6,502 bases of DNA from an uncultured Ruminococcus sp. (GTDB lineage: Bacteria; Bacillota; Clostridia; Oscillospirales; Ruminococcaceae). Shown here piece by piece: positions 1 to 4,846 of the stretch. Made by a program: the position numbers and the translations under genes. Every line of letters starts with the position of its first letter. Position 1 is the stretch's first letter. The notes below the pieces were generated by a model, which worked only from the letters and a program-made list of their open reading frames with translations, did no database searches and was not told the origin of the DNA. The stretch is from assembly GCA_947177375.1 (NCBI GenBank), contig CAMWUF010000065.1, forward strand, positions 1-6,502. Direction: 5' to 3'.

Positions 1-7
1 CTATTTA

Positions 8-25
8 TTGACAAGTTGACAAGTT
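8..25. repeat. Short tandem repeat TTGACAAG x2
   Basis: Two adjacent copies of TTGACAAG (8-15 and 16-23) are followed by TT, so GACAAGTT is also repeated. The TTGACA words look like -35 boxes, but no -10 box lies at a suitable distance on the plus strand. The repeat may be a protein-binding site. The word GTTGAC recurs in the palindrome at 6171-6196. Function is not recognised. Confidence 0.5.
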
Positions 26-60
26 TTCTGCACCCCTCGTGAGCTATCAATTAGGGAAGA

Positions 61-100
61 AAAATAAATTAAACCTGTAATAAATTTATTACAGGTTTAA
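61..100 (-). terminator. Perfect 32-bp palindrome, probable terminator of the leftward replication gene
   Basis: Positions 69-84 and 85-100 are exact reverse complements (each arm begins TTAAACCTGTAATAAA or its complement). In RNA the central A/T part would open as a loop. The palindrome begins 28 bp after the stop codon of the minus-strand gene at 129. Read leftward it is followed by a T-rich run (AATTTATTTTT at 70-60), as expected of an intrinsic terminator. The stem is AT-rich, so termination may be weak. The perfect symmetry would also suit a dimeric protein-binding site. Confidence 0.65.
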
Positions 101-128
101 AACTTTACTTTTAGTCATAATATTAGTA

Positions 129-2450
129 TTATATGTGACTAATTATAATACCTCTTCCATATTTTTCTTGTCCGTTGATGTCATCTGTATATTTACAAGT
201 TCTTGAATATCCTTTTAGTATCATTCCCTTGCTTTGAAATTCTTCCGATTTTGCTATTTCTTCAATTAGGCTTTTTTTCTTTGATGTATTAAAATCTCTA
301 AAAGTTTTGTCTTCTAACATACTTTCTAATTGTTGGTAGGCTATTTTTGTTTCTTTTCCACATTCTGCTAATTCAGTAATGGTTTCTAATAGGTCTTCTT
401 TTACTTCCTCATCTGTTGGCGGTTGGTCTTTTATTTCTTCTGATGGTTTACGGTGCATTCTAGCAGCATCTTCAAGAGTGTCTTTTGTCATGCTTGGTTC
501 AAAGCCATTCCATGCAAATCCGTCATCATCAATTCTAAACCGAATAGTTTGCCCATGTGCAGCATGGTTAATTTTTGTATGAACAACAAAGCGATTGTTT
601 TTGTCATTGCTGTCTGATACTATTGTTAATGCACTTCTGGAAGCATTTACAAGGTCAACACTTCCGAGAGCTGCGTTATTAGCATTTTCTTGTGGTTTCT
701 TATTGATATGTGAAATTAATATCAGTCCACAATCATATTTTTCACAGATAGTTGAGATTGTTTGAAATATTGGACGAACATGGTTGATTCTGTTCACGTC
801 AATTTCTGGTGGACAAAAAGCATGCCATGGGTCAATAATAATCAAATTGGGAGTACATCTTTCAATTACATCTTCAAAAAAATCAATTCTTGGAGTGTCT
901 TCGTTATTTCTGGGAAATAAAAAGCCATTAGAAAGTTTTTTATCAGCAATGTGAATATATTCTACATCAGCTCCAGATTTTTCTAATCTCTCCCAAATAT
1001 CGCTACCACGGTCTTCTGCTGAAATTATTAGGACGTTTTTATTTTCAGGAATTATTTTTTTGCTTTTATATTCATCTGGAACAGGCAAAGCTTCACCTTT
1101 GCTAATTGTTGCGGCAATACCACATGCAAAATAAGTTTTACCTGTTCCACCTGCTGCCATTAGAACTGTGTAATCTCCTGCTGGAATATACGGATACCAG
1201 ACATAGCGAATATCTTTCTTTTCAAATTCATATCCTTTTTTTACTATTAATTTAGGTGGTGAAAATGGTGGGTCATCATGTAGTATTTCTTCAAAGTCGC
1301 TTATGTCGATATAAGATTCCGCTTTTCTGGTTGCATTAAGTAATAATTCTATTGTCTTATCTTGTCCAAGAGCTTCTGCAATGTCACTGATGTCTCCTTT
1401 TTCTGGGCATTCGCTCCAAATCGTTTTAGCTGAAACAACTTTAACACTTTTTGCAATTTTAATAACATTCTTTGCAACAGTTTGTCCATAGGTTTCACCA
1501 GTTTTATCATTATCTGTTAAAATAATAATATCATGTCCCTGCAAACCATCATTATATAATTCATGCCATTGCTTAGATTGTCCACCATTCGGAAGTGATG
1601 TTGCAAGTATTTCCATATTGGCGAGGGTTTCAACGTCTTTTTCGCCCTCTACAATAACAATGGGGTGTTCCGTATTGTCTTTATTATTATGCAATATATT
1701 AAAATTATAAAGTGGTGCTGTTGCTCCTGACAGCCCTGCTCTTGTGTTGAAGCAATTTGTTTCTGGATTGAAAAGATACCATAATGCGTTTTTGCTACCG
1801 TCTGAAAATTTGTTGACAATTTTTTTTCCGAAGATACTGCCATCAGCATTTCTATAAATATGTGTACGTTCGCCAATTTTTTGACGTTTACTAGATTTTT
1901 TCTGTGCTGGTGTAGAATTGTTTTTTTCTTGCATTAAAAAGACCTCTTTCTTTTGTGTAATATGTAAATTTTCGACATGGTCAAGCTGTTCTTGCGTACA
2001 AGATATTCTACTTTCTGTTTCCCCTAATTTTGGAAATAAGATTCCCATTATAAATTTAAATCTTTCTTCACTTTCTTGCTCAAGTTTTTCACTTTCGTCT
2101 AAAAATTTTAAATCCTTTGGTAAATCGGATAAAATTTGTTTTAATGTAACCGAAAACAATTCAGTCCCTGCTATTCTGCTTTGGTTAAAATATTGGTGTA
2201 ATAATTTTTCGTTTTCTCTATAATTTGTGTGAGGTTTGCTTATTGCAACATTGCCAAGCTTAATTTTCCCATATTCAGCTTGGTTTTTTAGTTGCTTCAT
2301 TCGATTGCTTGGCTTTTGTGAATACCCTATCTTGATATTTTCCCCATATTCAAGAAAGTAGATAAAACCCAAATAAGAACTTTTGATAGTGTTTTCAATA
2401 GATTTCATACGTTCAAATTCATCAGAATTGAAAATTTGAAAGTCATTCAT
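129..2450 (-). CDS. GIY-YIG/T5orf172 - TOPRIM - RecA-like ATPase fusion (primase-helicase-type replication protein)
   Basis: This 773-aa protein probably replicates the element, combining primase-like and helicase-like modules. Three domains are visible. Residues about 27-110 resemble the GIY-YIG superfamily T5orf172/MUG113 type: GFIYF at 28-32, IKIGYS at 39-44, R50, and an E81-x3-H85 helix followed by GTELF at 95-99. Residues about 195-255 resemble the segment ahead of TOPRIM in phage and plasmid primases (GLSG and PLYN motifs). TOPRIM follows, with VEGEKD at 267-272 (E268) and TDNDKTGE at 312-319 (D313, D315). Residues about 420-615 form an AAA_25/RepA-like RecA fold: Walker A GGTGKT at 434-439, SAEDRG at 477-482, Walker B LIIID at 536-540, LILISH at 576-581, and a GSVDLVNASRSAL segment. 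The C-terminal 100 residues are charged and could be a winged helix. No CHC2-type zinc finger is seen. The ATG start has AAGGAG (2465-2460) nine bases upstream. The domain calls are firm for TOPRIM and the ATPase; the nuclease-like domain is a motif match, and its activity is unproven. Confidence 0.9.
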   Translation of the reverse strand: MNDFQIFNSDEFERMKSIENTIKSSYLGFIYFLEYGENIKIGYSQKPSNRMKQLKNQAEYGKIKLGNVAISKPHTNYRENEKLLHQYFNQSRIAGTELFSVTLKQILSDLPKDLKFLDESEKLEQESEERFKFIMGILFPKLGETESRISCTQEQLDHVENLHITQKKEVFLMQEKNNSTPAQKKSSKRQKIGERTHIYRNADGSIFGKKIVNKFSDGSKNALWYLFNPETNCFNTRAGLSGATAPLYNFNILHNNKDNTEHPIVIVEGEKDVETLANMEILATSLPNGGQSKQWHELYNDGLQGHDIIILTDNDKTGETYGQTVAKNVIKIAKSVKVVSAKTIWSECPEKGDISDIAEALGQDKTIELLLNATRKAESYIDISDFEEILHDDPPFSPPKLIVKKGYEFEKKDIRYVWYPYIPAGDYTVLMAAGGTGKTYFACGIAATISKGEALPVPDEYKSKKIIPENKNVLIISAEDRGSDIWERLEKSGADVEYIHIADKKLSNGFLFPRNNEDTPRIDFFEDVIERCTPNLIIIDPWHAFCPPEIDVNRINHVRPIFQTISTICEKYDCGLILISHINKKPQENANNAALGSVDLVNASRSALTIVSDSNDKNNRFVVHTKINHAAHGQTIRFRIDDDGFAWNGFEPSMTKDTLEDAARMHRKPSEEIKDQPPTDEEVKEDLLETITELAECGKETKIAYQQLESMLEDKTFRDFNTSKKKSLIEEIAKSEEFQSKGMILKGYSRTCKYTDDINGQEKYGRGIIISHI

Positions 2451-2503
2451 GTGTAATTACTCCTTTTTCATAAATTTGAGCAAATTACAATTTCAACACA
2501 CAC

Positions 2504-2529
2504 GGCTAAAAAAAAATTTTGCCATGCCG
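2504..2529 (-). repeat. Second inverted repeat in the rep leader (GGC/GCC arms with A9T4 core)
   Basis: CGGC and GCCG words enclose an A9TTTT core on the plus strand. Inside them GGC(T)AAAA can pair with TTTTGCC. Read leftward this gives a GGCAAAA...TTTTaGCC stem immediately after the T-run of the attenuator and before the ribosome binding site. It could be a back-up terminator or a structural element of the leader. Several alternative pairings are possible, so no single fold is claimed. Confidence 0.35.
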
Positions 2530-2595
2530 AAAAAAAGGCTTGACAAAATCAGAATCTTATGTTATAATAATATAACGATAAGACAAAAGCCTTTT
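2530..2595 (-). terminator. Candidate leftward attenuator in the leader of the replication gene
   Basis: Read leftward, AAAAGGCTT (2595-2587) can pair with AAGCCTTTT (2541-2533). A run of seven T residues (2536-2530) follows, which is the form of an intrinsic terminator. The enclosed segment folds again: CTTAT-GTTATA at 2556-2566 pairs with TATAAC-G-ATAAG at 2571-2582, with one bulged base. The structure lies between the leftward promoter (2651-2623) and the ATG at 2450, so termination here would shut off the gene before translation. The stem is real in the sequence. Its use as a conditional attenuator is inferred. Confidence 0.55.
2540..2568 (+). promoter_or_regulatory. Consensus sigma-A promoter for the plus-strand small RNA
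   Basis: The sequence is TTGACA (2540-2545), a 17-bp spacer, then TATAAT (2563-2568), a perfect match to the vegetative consensus. Transcription should start near 2575 and run rightward. The -10 box lies within an imperfect palindrome (2556-2582), so the promoter may be under operator control. No protein-coding frame follows; a hairpin terminator does. This suggests the product is a non-coding RNA. Confidence 0.85.
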
Positions 2596-2646
2596 GTGTA
2601 TTGAATTGTTGCTGCAATTACTATTCTATCACAAAAGGCTTTTTTT
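2575..2646 (+). ncRNA. Predicted ~70-nt hairpin RNA, antisense to the replication-gene leader
   Basis: Transcription from the consensus promoter at 2540-2568 would give an RNA starting near 2575. AAAAGCCTTTTGTG (2585-2598) is exactly complementary to CACAAAAGGCTTTT (2630-2643). It forms a 14-bp stem ending in a seven-T run (2640-2646), a good intrinsic terminator. The 31-nt loop contains a smaller hairpin, AATTG/CAATT with loop TTGCTG. The leftward promoter at 2651-2623 would start the replication mRNA near 2616, so roughly the first 40 nt of each RNA are complementary. The loop TTGCTG faces CAGCAA in the mRNA leader, allowing a kissing contact. Promoter, stem and T-run are seen; the start site and the antisense role are inferred. 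No Rfam family is recognised. Confidence 0.65.
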
Positions 2647-2651
2647 GTCAA
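2623..2651 (-). promoter_or_regulatory. Leftward consensus promoter for the replication gene
   Basis: Read leftward: TTGACA (2651-2646), a 17-bp spacer, then TAGAAT (2628-2623). The predicted start is near 2616, giving a leader of about 165 nt before the ATG at 2450. The spacer coincides with the 3' arm and T-run of the plus-strand RNA terminator. The promoter faces the plus-strand promoter at 2540-2568, so the two polymerases would move toward each other. Confidence 0.8.
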
Positions 2652-2699
2652 GCCATTTTTTTCTATAAAAAATTTTTCATTTACTCGTTGATTTTTTCA

Positions 2700-2756
2700 G
2701 GAGAATATGCTCCGAATCCGTTCAGTGTTGCTATCACTGGGCGGATTTTTCTTTTT
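2700..2756 (+). terminator. Second plus-strand terminator between the small RNA and the XRE gene
   Basis: AATCCGTTCAGTG (2715-2727) pairs with CACTGGGCGGATT (2735-2747) through 13 pairs, two of them G-U, around a 7-nt loop. A T-rich run follows (2746-2756, TTTTTCTTTTTT). A small GGAG/CTCC hairpin (2700-2713) stands just before it. On the minus strand there is no T-run, so it does not look like the end of the XRE transcript. It would stop read-through of the small RNA before it becomes antisense to the regulator gene. Confidence 0.75.
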
Positions 2757-2790
2757 TAGTACTTTTACTCTTCGTACCATGTTCTGATAA

Positions 2791-3291
2791 TCAGCCTGTA
2801 TTTCTCTTGGCTTGTTTATCTGGTTGTTCTCTTGTAATTTTTTCATCTTCGAATTCTTCTTTTTCAATAGTTGCTTGATACTCTATTTTTGATTTCTGAA
2901 TTTGTGATTTTAGTTTAGGTTTTTTTATATCTTGTACATCAACACTACTTGCAATTTTTTTTATGATTTCTATCATTTCTGGTCGACTTTCAGAATCCAT
3001 AGCAATATAGAGCCGTAGAAGTGCTTTTTTCCAGTCATCAACAGGTAAAAGTTCAATAGGGTCTATTTCTTTTTTAGGTTCTCTAGCAAGCAGATAATCA
3101 ATTGTAACATTATAAAAGTCAGCAAGTTTGTGAATATTGGTATAATTCATTTCACGTCTTCCAGCCTCATAGTTTTGATATGCTGCTGTTGTAATTCCTA
3201 AATATTTGGCAATTTTTGCTTGACTATATCCTTTTCTTCTTCTTAAATCAAGTAAAATTTGTCCAATTTCAATTTTAATATCTTCTTCCAC
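2791..3291 (-). CDS. XRE-family helix-turn-helix transcriptional regulator
   Basis: This DNA-binding protein is of the phage-repressor (HTH_3/Cro-CI) type. Numbered from the GTG at 3291 (166 aa), the HTH domain spans about residues 8-65. It shows LRRRKGYSQAKIAKYLGIT, the AYQNYEAGRR recognition region and LADFYNVTIDYLL. About 100 further residues form a helical segment and a very charged, lysine/glutamate-rich tail with no recognised peptidase or sensor motif. The frame also has a GTG at 3300, but that overlaps the AAAGGAG ribosome binding site (3307-3301). The GTG at 3291 sits nine bases from it and is preferred. The gene is divergent from the rightward small-gene operon and lies upstream of the replication gene on the same strand. 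It is a natural candidate to repress one or both. Family is confident; target is inferred. Confidence 0.88.
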   Translation of the reverse strand: MEEDIKIEIGQILLDLRRRKGYSQAKIAKYLGITTAAYQNYEAGRREMNYTNIHKLADFYNVTIDYLLAREPKKEIDPIELLPVDDWKKALLRLYIAMDSESRPEMIEIIKKIASSVDVQDIKKPKLKSQIQKSKIEYQATIEKEEFEDEKITREQPDKQAKRNTG

Positions 3292-3316
3292 AATATGCAC
3301 CTCCTTTCTAAGACAT

Positions 3317-3346
3317 ATTATACATCAAAATGTTGATAAAAGTCAA
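3317..3346 (-). promoter_or_regulatory. Promoter of the XRE regulator gene, with a candidate operator in the spacer
   Basis: Read leftward: TTGACT (3346-3341), an 18-bp spacer, then TATAAT (3322-3317), followed shortly by AAAGGAG and the start codon. The spacer contains ATCAA-CATT-TTGAT (3337-3324), a 5-bp inverted repeat with 4-bp spacing. That is typical in size for an XRE operator and would allow autorepression. The promoter is well supported; the operator is a suggestion. Confidence 0.75.
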
Positions 3347-3447
3347 TAGAAAATTTAAATAAAATCTAAACAAAACGAAACATTGCCTATTTTGCATAAA
3401 TTAGCAACATATTTTTTATATAAAACAACAAAAAAAATCAGTTTATA

Positions 3448-3476
3448 TTGACTTTTGAAACAAAATATTGTATTAT
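3448..3476 (+). promoter_or_regulatory. Promoter of the rightward small-gene operon
   Basis: TTGACT (3448-3453), a 17-bp spacer, then TATTAT (3471-3476) predict a start near 3483, followed by AGGAGG at 3515-3520. The -35 region shares TATTGACTTTT with the oppositely directed XRE promoter, so both promoters may offer the same protein a similar contact. No other strong promoter was seen before the recombinase gene, so this one may serve the whole run to about 6170. Confidence 0.75.
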
Positions 3477-3529
3477 TAGACTATAAACTAAAAAAGACAA
3501 CAAAAAATAAAATTAGGAGGTGTTAATAA

Positions 3530-3742
3530 ATGACAGAAAATGCAAGTTATGAGACATCTGTTGTTAGCATGGAAACAGCGATTGCAGTAGTATGCAGAAA
3601 ATATGGTTTAGATGAAAAAGATGTGTTAGAAATGTTTGAAGCTTTCGATTGTGTTGCACCAGAGAAAAAAATTAAAACCATTACTACTTGTACATCTCTT
3701 GTAAAAAATATGCTTGACAATAAGATAATTGAAAAAAGATAA
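3530..3742 (+). CDS. Small hypothetical protein (70 aa), first gene of the rightward operon
   Basis: I do not recognise the family. The ATG has an excellent AGGAGG (3515-3520) nine bases upstream and a consensus-like promoter before that, so the gene is likely real. The protein looks all-helical: a helix around residues 14-26 (AIAVVCRKYG), a second around 27-40 (DEKDVLEMFEAF) and a basic, hydrophobic C-terminal helix (SLVKNMLDNKIIEKR). There is no signal peptide or membrane segment. Size and place, first gene divergent from an XRE repressor, would fit a Cro-like or excisionase-like accessory factor. No helix-turn-helix motif is clear, so no function is assigned. Confidence 0.8.
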   Translation: MTENASYETSVVSMETAIAVVCRKYGLDEKDVLEMFEAFDCVAPEKKIKTITTCTSLVKNMLDNKIIEKR

Positions 3743-3745
3743 TAG

Positions 3746-3780
3746 GAAAATAAAAAACAGCTCCGAGTTTTCGGAGTTGT
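3746..3780 (-). terminator. Intergenic hairpin with its T-run on the antisense strand
   Basis: ACAGCTCCGA (3757-3766) pairs with TCGGAGTTGT (3771-3780) around a GTTT loop. An A-run lies to its left (3752-3757) and no T-run to its right. It therefore looks like an intrinsic terminator only for leftward, antisense transcription. In the sense direction it would be a structured spacer just upstream of the ribosome binding site of the next gene. Confidence 0.6.
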
Positions 3781-3796
3781 AAAGGCAGGTGATGAA

Positions 3797-4063
3797 ATGA
3801 GTGAAGAAAAAGAAGAAACAAGAATCGTGATTGTTCATAAGCCAGAGAGTGATAATATCAGCGTGTACATAAATAATCCTCATGCTGGCAGGAAAGAATT
3901 ACTAGCAATGATTTCGGCACATATTGTCCACTCTATCAGAAATATGATGCTGAACGGCACACCATTCACTGAGGCAACAGCAACTGTTCAAAAAACCGTA
4001 ACAATCGCAACTGATAGAATTATCGGCGAACTGGTAAAAGAACACAATCGGCAAATAAAATAA
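3797..4063 (+). CDS. Small hypothetical protein (88 aa)
   Basis: Family not recognised. The ATG is preceded by AGGTGA (3787-3792), a usable but close ribosome binding site. The N-terminus is acidic (SEEKEE). It is followed by an alternating segment that reads as two beta strands (RIVIVHKP and ISVYINN), then a long helix about residues 32-52 (RKELLAMISAHIVHSIRNMM) and a further helical region to the end. It is soluble, with no signal peptide, and there is no catalytic motif I can name. It lies 54 bp after the previous gene in the same orientation, separated by a hairpin. That is consistent with one operon. Confidence 0.75.
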   Translation: MSEEKEETRIVIVHKPESDNISVYINNPHAGRKELLAMISAHIVHSIRNMMLNGTPFTEATATVQKTVTIATDRIIGELVKEHNRQIK

Positions 4064-4091
4064 AACAGCTCCAGCTGTTTTTCTGGAGCTG
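4057..4091 (-). terminator. Second intergenic hairpin of the same kind, with an alternative fold
   Basis: CAGCTCCAG (4066-4074) pairs exactly with CTGGAGCTG (4083-4091). The A-rich run (4057-4065) lies on the left, so a T-run exists only for leftward transcription. The sequence resembles the hairpin at 3757-3780 (shared ACAGCTCC arm). A second, mutually exclusive fold is possible: AAAACAG (4062-4068) with CTGTTTT (4075-4081), which would be a weak rightward terminator. Both folds lie directly upstream of the GGGAG ribosome binding site of the next gene. Confidence 0.6.
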
Positions 4092-4107
4092 AAAGGGAGA
4101 TGAGAAC

Positions 4108-4488
4108 GTGGAAAATAGCTTTAGTCATGAAGTGATAAGAGTAGCTCTTGAAATGTCAATAAAGGAAAATTTGACGGAAAATGTTAAGGTTGCATATAAC
4201 GCCAGTGCTAACAACTACAGGATTTCTGTCTGGAAAAAGAATTTTTTGATAGGCGTGATTGCCACAACTCAAAAACAAAGTGTTGATGAATGGAATCAAA
4301 CAGTAAAATCGTTTGAAAACTATTGCAGTGATTTGAAAAAAATCGTGAATGCAAAGAATTCACAGGCACATGTTACTTTAATGGTGCTGAATGATGCAAA
4401 TTTAAGCCAAACGCTTTTAACGATTCTCGATGGAACAACAATTTATAATTTTCAGCATGATGAAAAAACTATGGAAGGAGAGGAGTAG
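4108..4488 (+). CDS. Hypothetical protein (126 aa), GTG start
   Basis: Family not recognised. The GTG start is supported by AAGGGAG (4093-4098) nine bases upstream. The ATG at 4100 is in another frame that stops quickly. The protein is probably mixed alpha/beta: an N-terminal helix (HEVIRVALEMSIKEN), strand-like segments (VKVAYNAS, NYRISVWKKNFLIGVIATT), a long helix around residues 58-82 (SVDEWNQTVKSFENYCSDLKK) and a strand HVTLMVLND near 88-96. No signal peptide or membrane segment is present. Its last codons contain the ribosome binding site of the next gene, so the two are probably translationally coupled. Confidence 0.8.
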   Translation: MENSFSHEVIRVALEMSIKENLTENVKVAYNASANNYRISVWKKNFLIGVIATTQKQSVDEWNQTVKSFENYCSDLKKIVNAKNSQAHVTLMVLNDANLSQTLLTILDGTTIYNFQHDEKTMEGEE

Positions 4489-4490
4489 GC

Positions 4491-4700
4491 ATGCAAGATA
4501 AAGCAAAATTCGTTCAGATGATTGGTGAAGCATTGCATGAATGTGCAACTAGAGCGGAAGTGCTAAAAGCTGAATATGTGCAGAAAGGTTGCGAAGAATT
4601 TGTAGTTATTACTTTTACAGATGAAAGTCAAAAAGTTGTTTGTGTTACTGCTGATAGCTGTCTGGCTATCATGAATGACGTTTACAAGGCTTTACACTAA
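4491..4700 (+). CDS. Small hypothetical protein (69 aa)
   Basis: Family not recognised. The ATG comes two bases after the stop codon of the preceding gene. The GGAG-AGGAG ribosome binding site lies inside that gene's 3' end, which strongly suggests coupled translation and a shared task. The protein begins with a helix (KAFKFVQMIGEALHEC-like region, residues about 3-25), then has two strand-like segments (EFVVITFTDES and KVVCVTADS) and a final helix (LAIMNDVYKAL). It carries four cysteines without a CxxC pair, so a zinc site is not evident. Strand-helix content recalls the preceding two proteins of the operon, but I cannot claim homology. Confidence 0.78.
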   Translation: MQDKAKFVQMIGEALHECATRAEVLKAEYVQKGCEEFVVITFTDESQKVVCVTADSCLAIMNDVYKALH

Positions 4701-4715
4701 ATAAGTTTTCAACAG

Positions 4716-4739
4716 TTTTTTCAACAAGCTGTGAAAAAA
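4716..4739. repeat. A/T-rich inverted repeat after the small-gene cluster
   Basis: TTTTTTCA (4716-4723) and TGAAAAAA (4732-4739) form an 8-bp stem around ACAAGCTG. Just before it, TTTTCAACA is repeated (4706-4714 and 4718-4726). The stem lacks G/C strength and a T-run, so it is not called as a terminator. Confidence 0.45.
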
Positions 4740-4760
4740 GGCGAAGAATCTAATTATTTT

Positions 4761-4791
4761 AAAAAAAATCCACCTCGAAAAATCGGGGTGG
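4761..4791 (-). terminator. Third intergenic hairpin with antisense-facing T-run
   Basis: CCACCTCG (4770-4777) pairs with CGGGGTGG (4784-4791) through 8 pairs, one of them G-U, around AAAAAT. Eight A residues (4761-4768) lie on the left, which makes a strong intrinsic terminator for leftward transcription. Rightward only three T residues follow, so termination of the small-gene operon before the recombinase would be weak at best. Confidence 0.65.
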
Positions 4792-4806
4792 TTTAGGCTA
4801 TATTAG

Positions 4807-4824
4807 ACAGAATGCTTATTCTGT
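4807..4824. repeat. Stem-loop just upstream of the recombinase ribosome binding site
   Basis: ACAGAAT (4807-4813) and ATTCTGT (4818-4824) are exact complements around GCTT, ending 7 bp before the AAAGGAG of the recombinase gene. It could stabilise the mRNA 5' region or bind a regulator. It has no T-run and is not a terminator. Confidence 0.5.
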
Positions 4825-4846
4825 TCAAAAAAAGGAGTTGAAAATT

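Larger units (their letters stand above)
2537..2654. repeat. 12-bp inverted repeat enclosing the two convergent promoters
   Basis: GGCTTGACAAAA (2537-2548) and TTTTGTCAAGCC (2643-2654) are exact inverted copies, and both -35 boxes lie inside the arms. Outside the arms the A-run at 2531-2535 and the T-run from 2656 extend the symmetry after one mismatch. Inside them is a second inverted repeat (2585-2598/2630-2643). The repeat may simply reflect the shared promoter and terminator elements, or it may bind a regulator symmetrically. Confidence 0.75.

Noticed and set aside
379..582. Plus-strand frame of 67 codons
   Set aside because: It lies wholly inside the minus-strand replication gene, with no ribosome binding site or plausible protein character.
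1918..2223. Plus-strand frame of 101 codons rich in S, F and C
   Set aside because: It is a complementary-strand shadow of the nuclease-like and linker part of the replication gene, with shadow-like composition.
2523..2601. Short peptides in the leader region (about 26 aa from the plus ATG at 2524; about 10 aa from the minus ATG at 2525)
   Set aside because: Neither has a ribosome binding site, and both overlap promoter and hairpin elements.
2537..2654. Invertible promoter segment flipped by the nearby tyrosine recombinase
   Set aside because: The 12-bp inverted repeat is real, but both arms are the -35 regions of opposed promoters, so inversion would leave a similar arrangement. The antisense-RNA reading explains the terminators as well.
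3292..3300. GTG at 3300 as the start of the XRE gene
   Set aside because: It overlaps the end of the ribosome binding site. The in-frame GTG at 3291 is nine bases away and fits better.
4838..4846. TTG start adding three residues to the recombinase
   Set aside because: The TTG directly abuts the AAAGGAG site, while the ATG at 4847 has ideal spacing.
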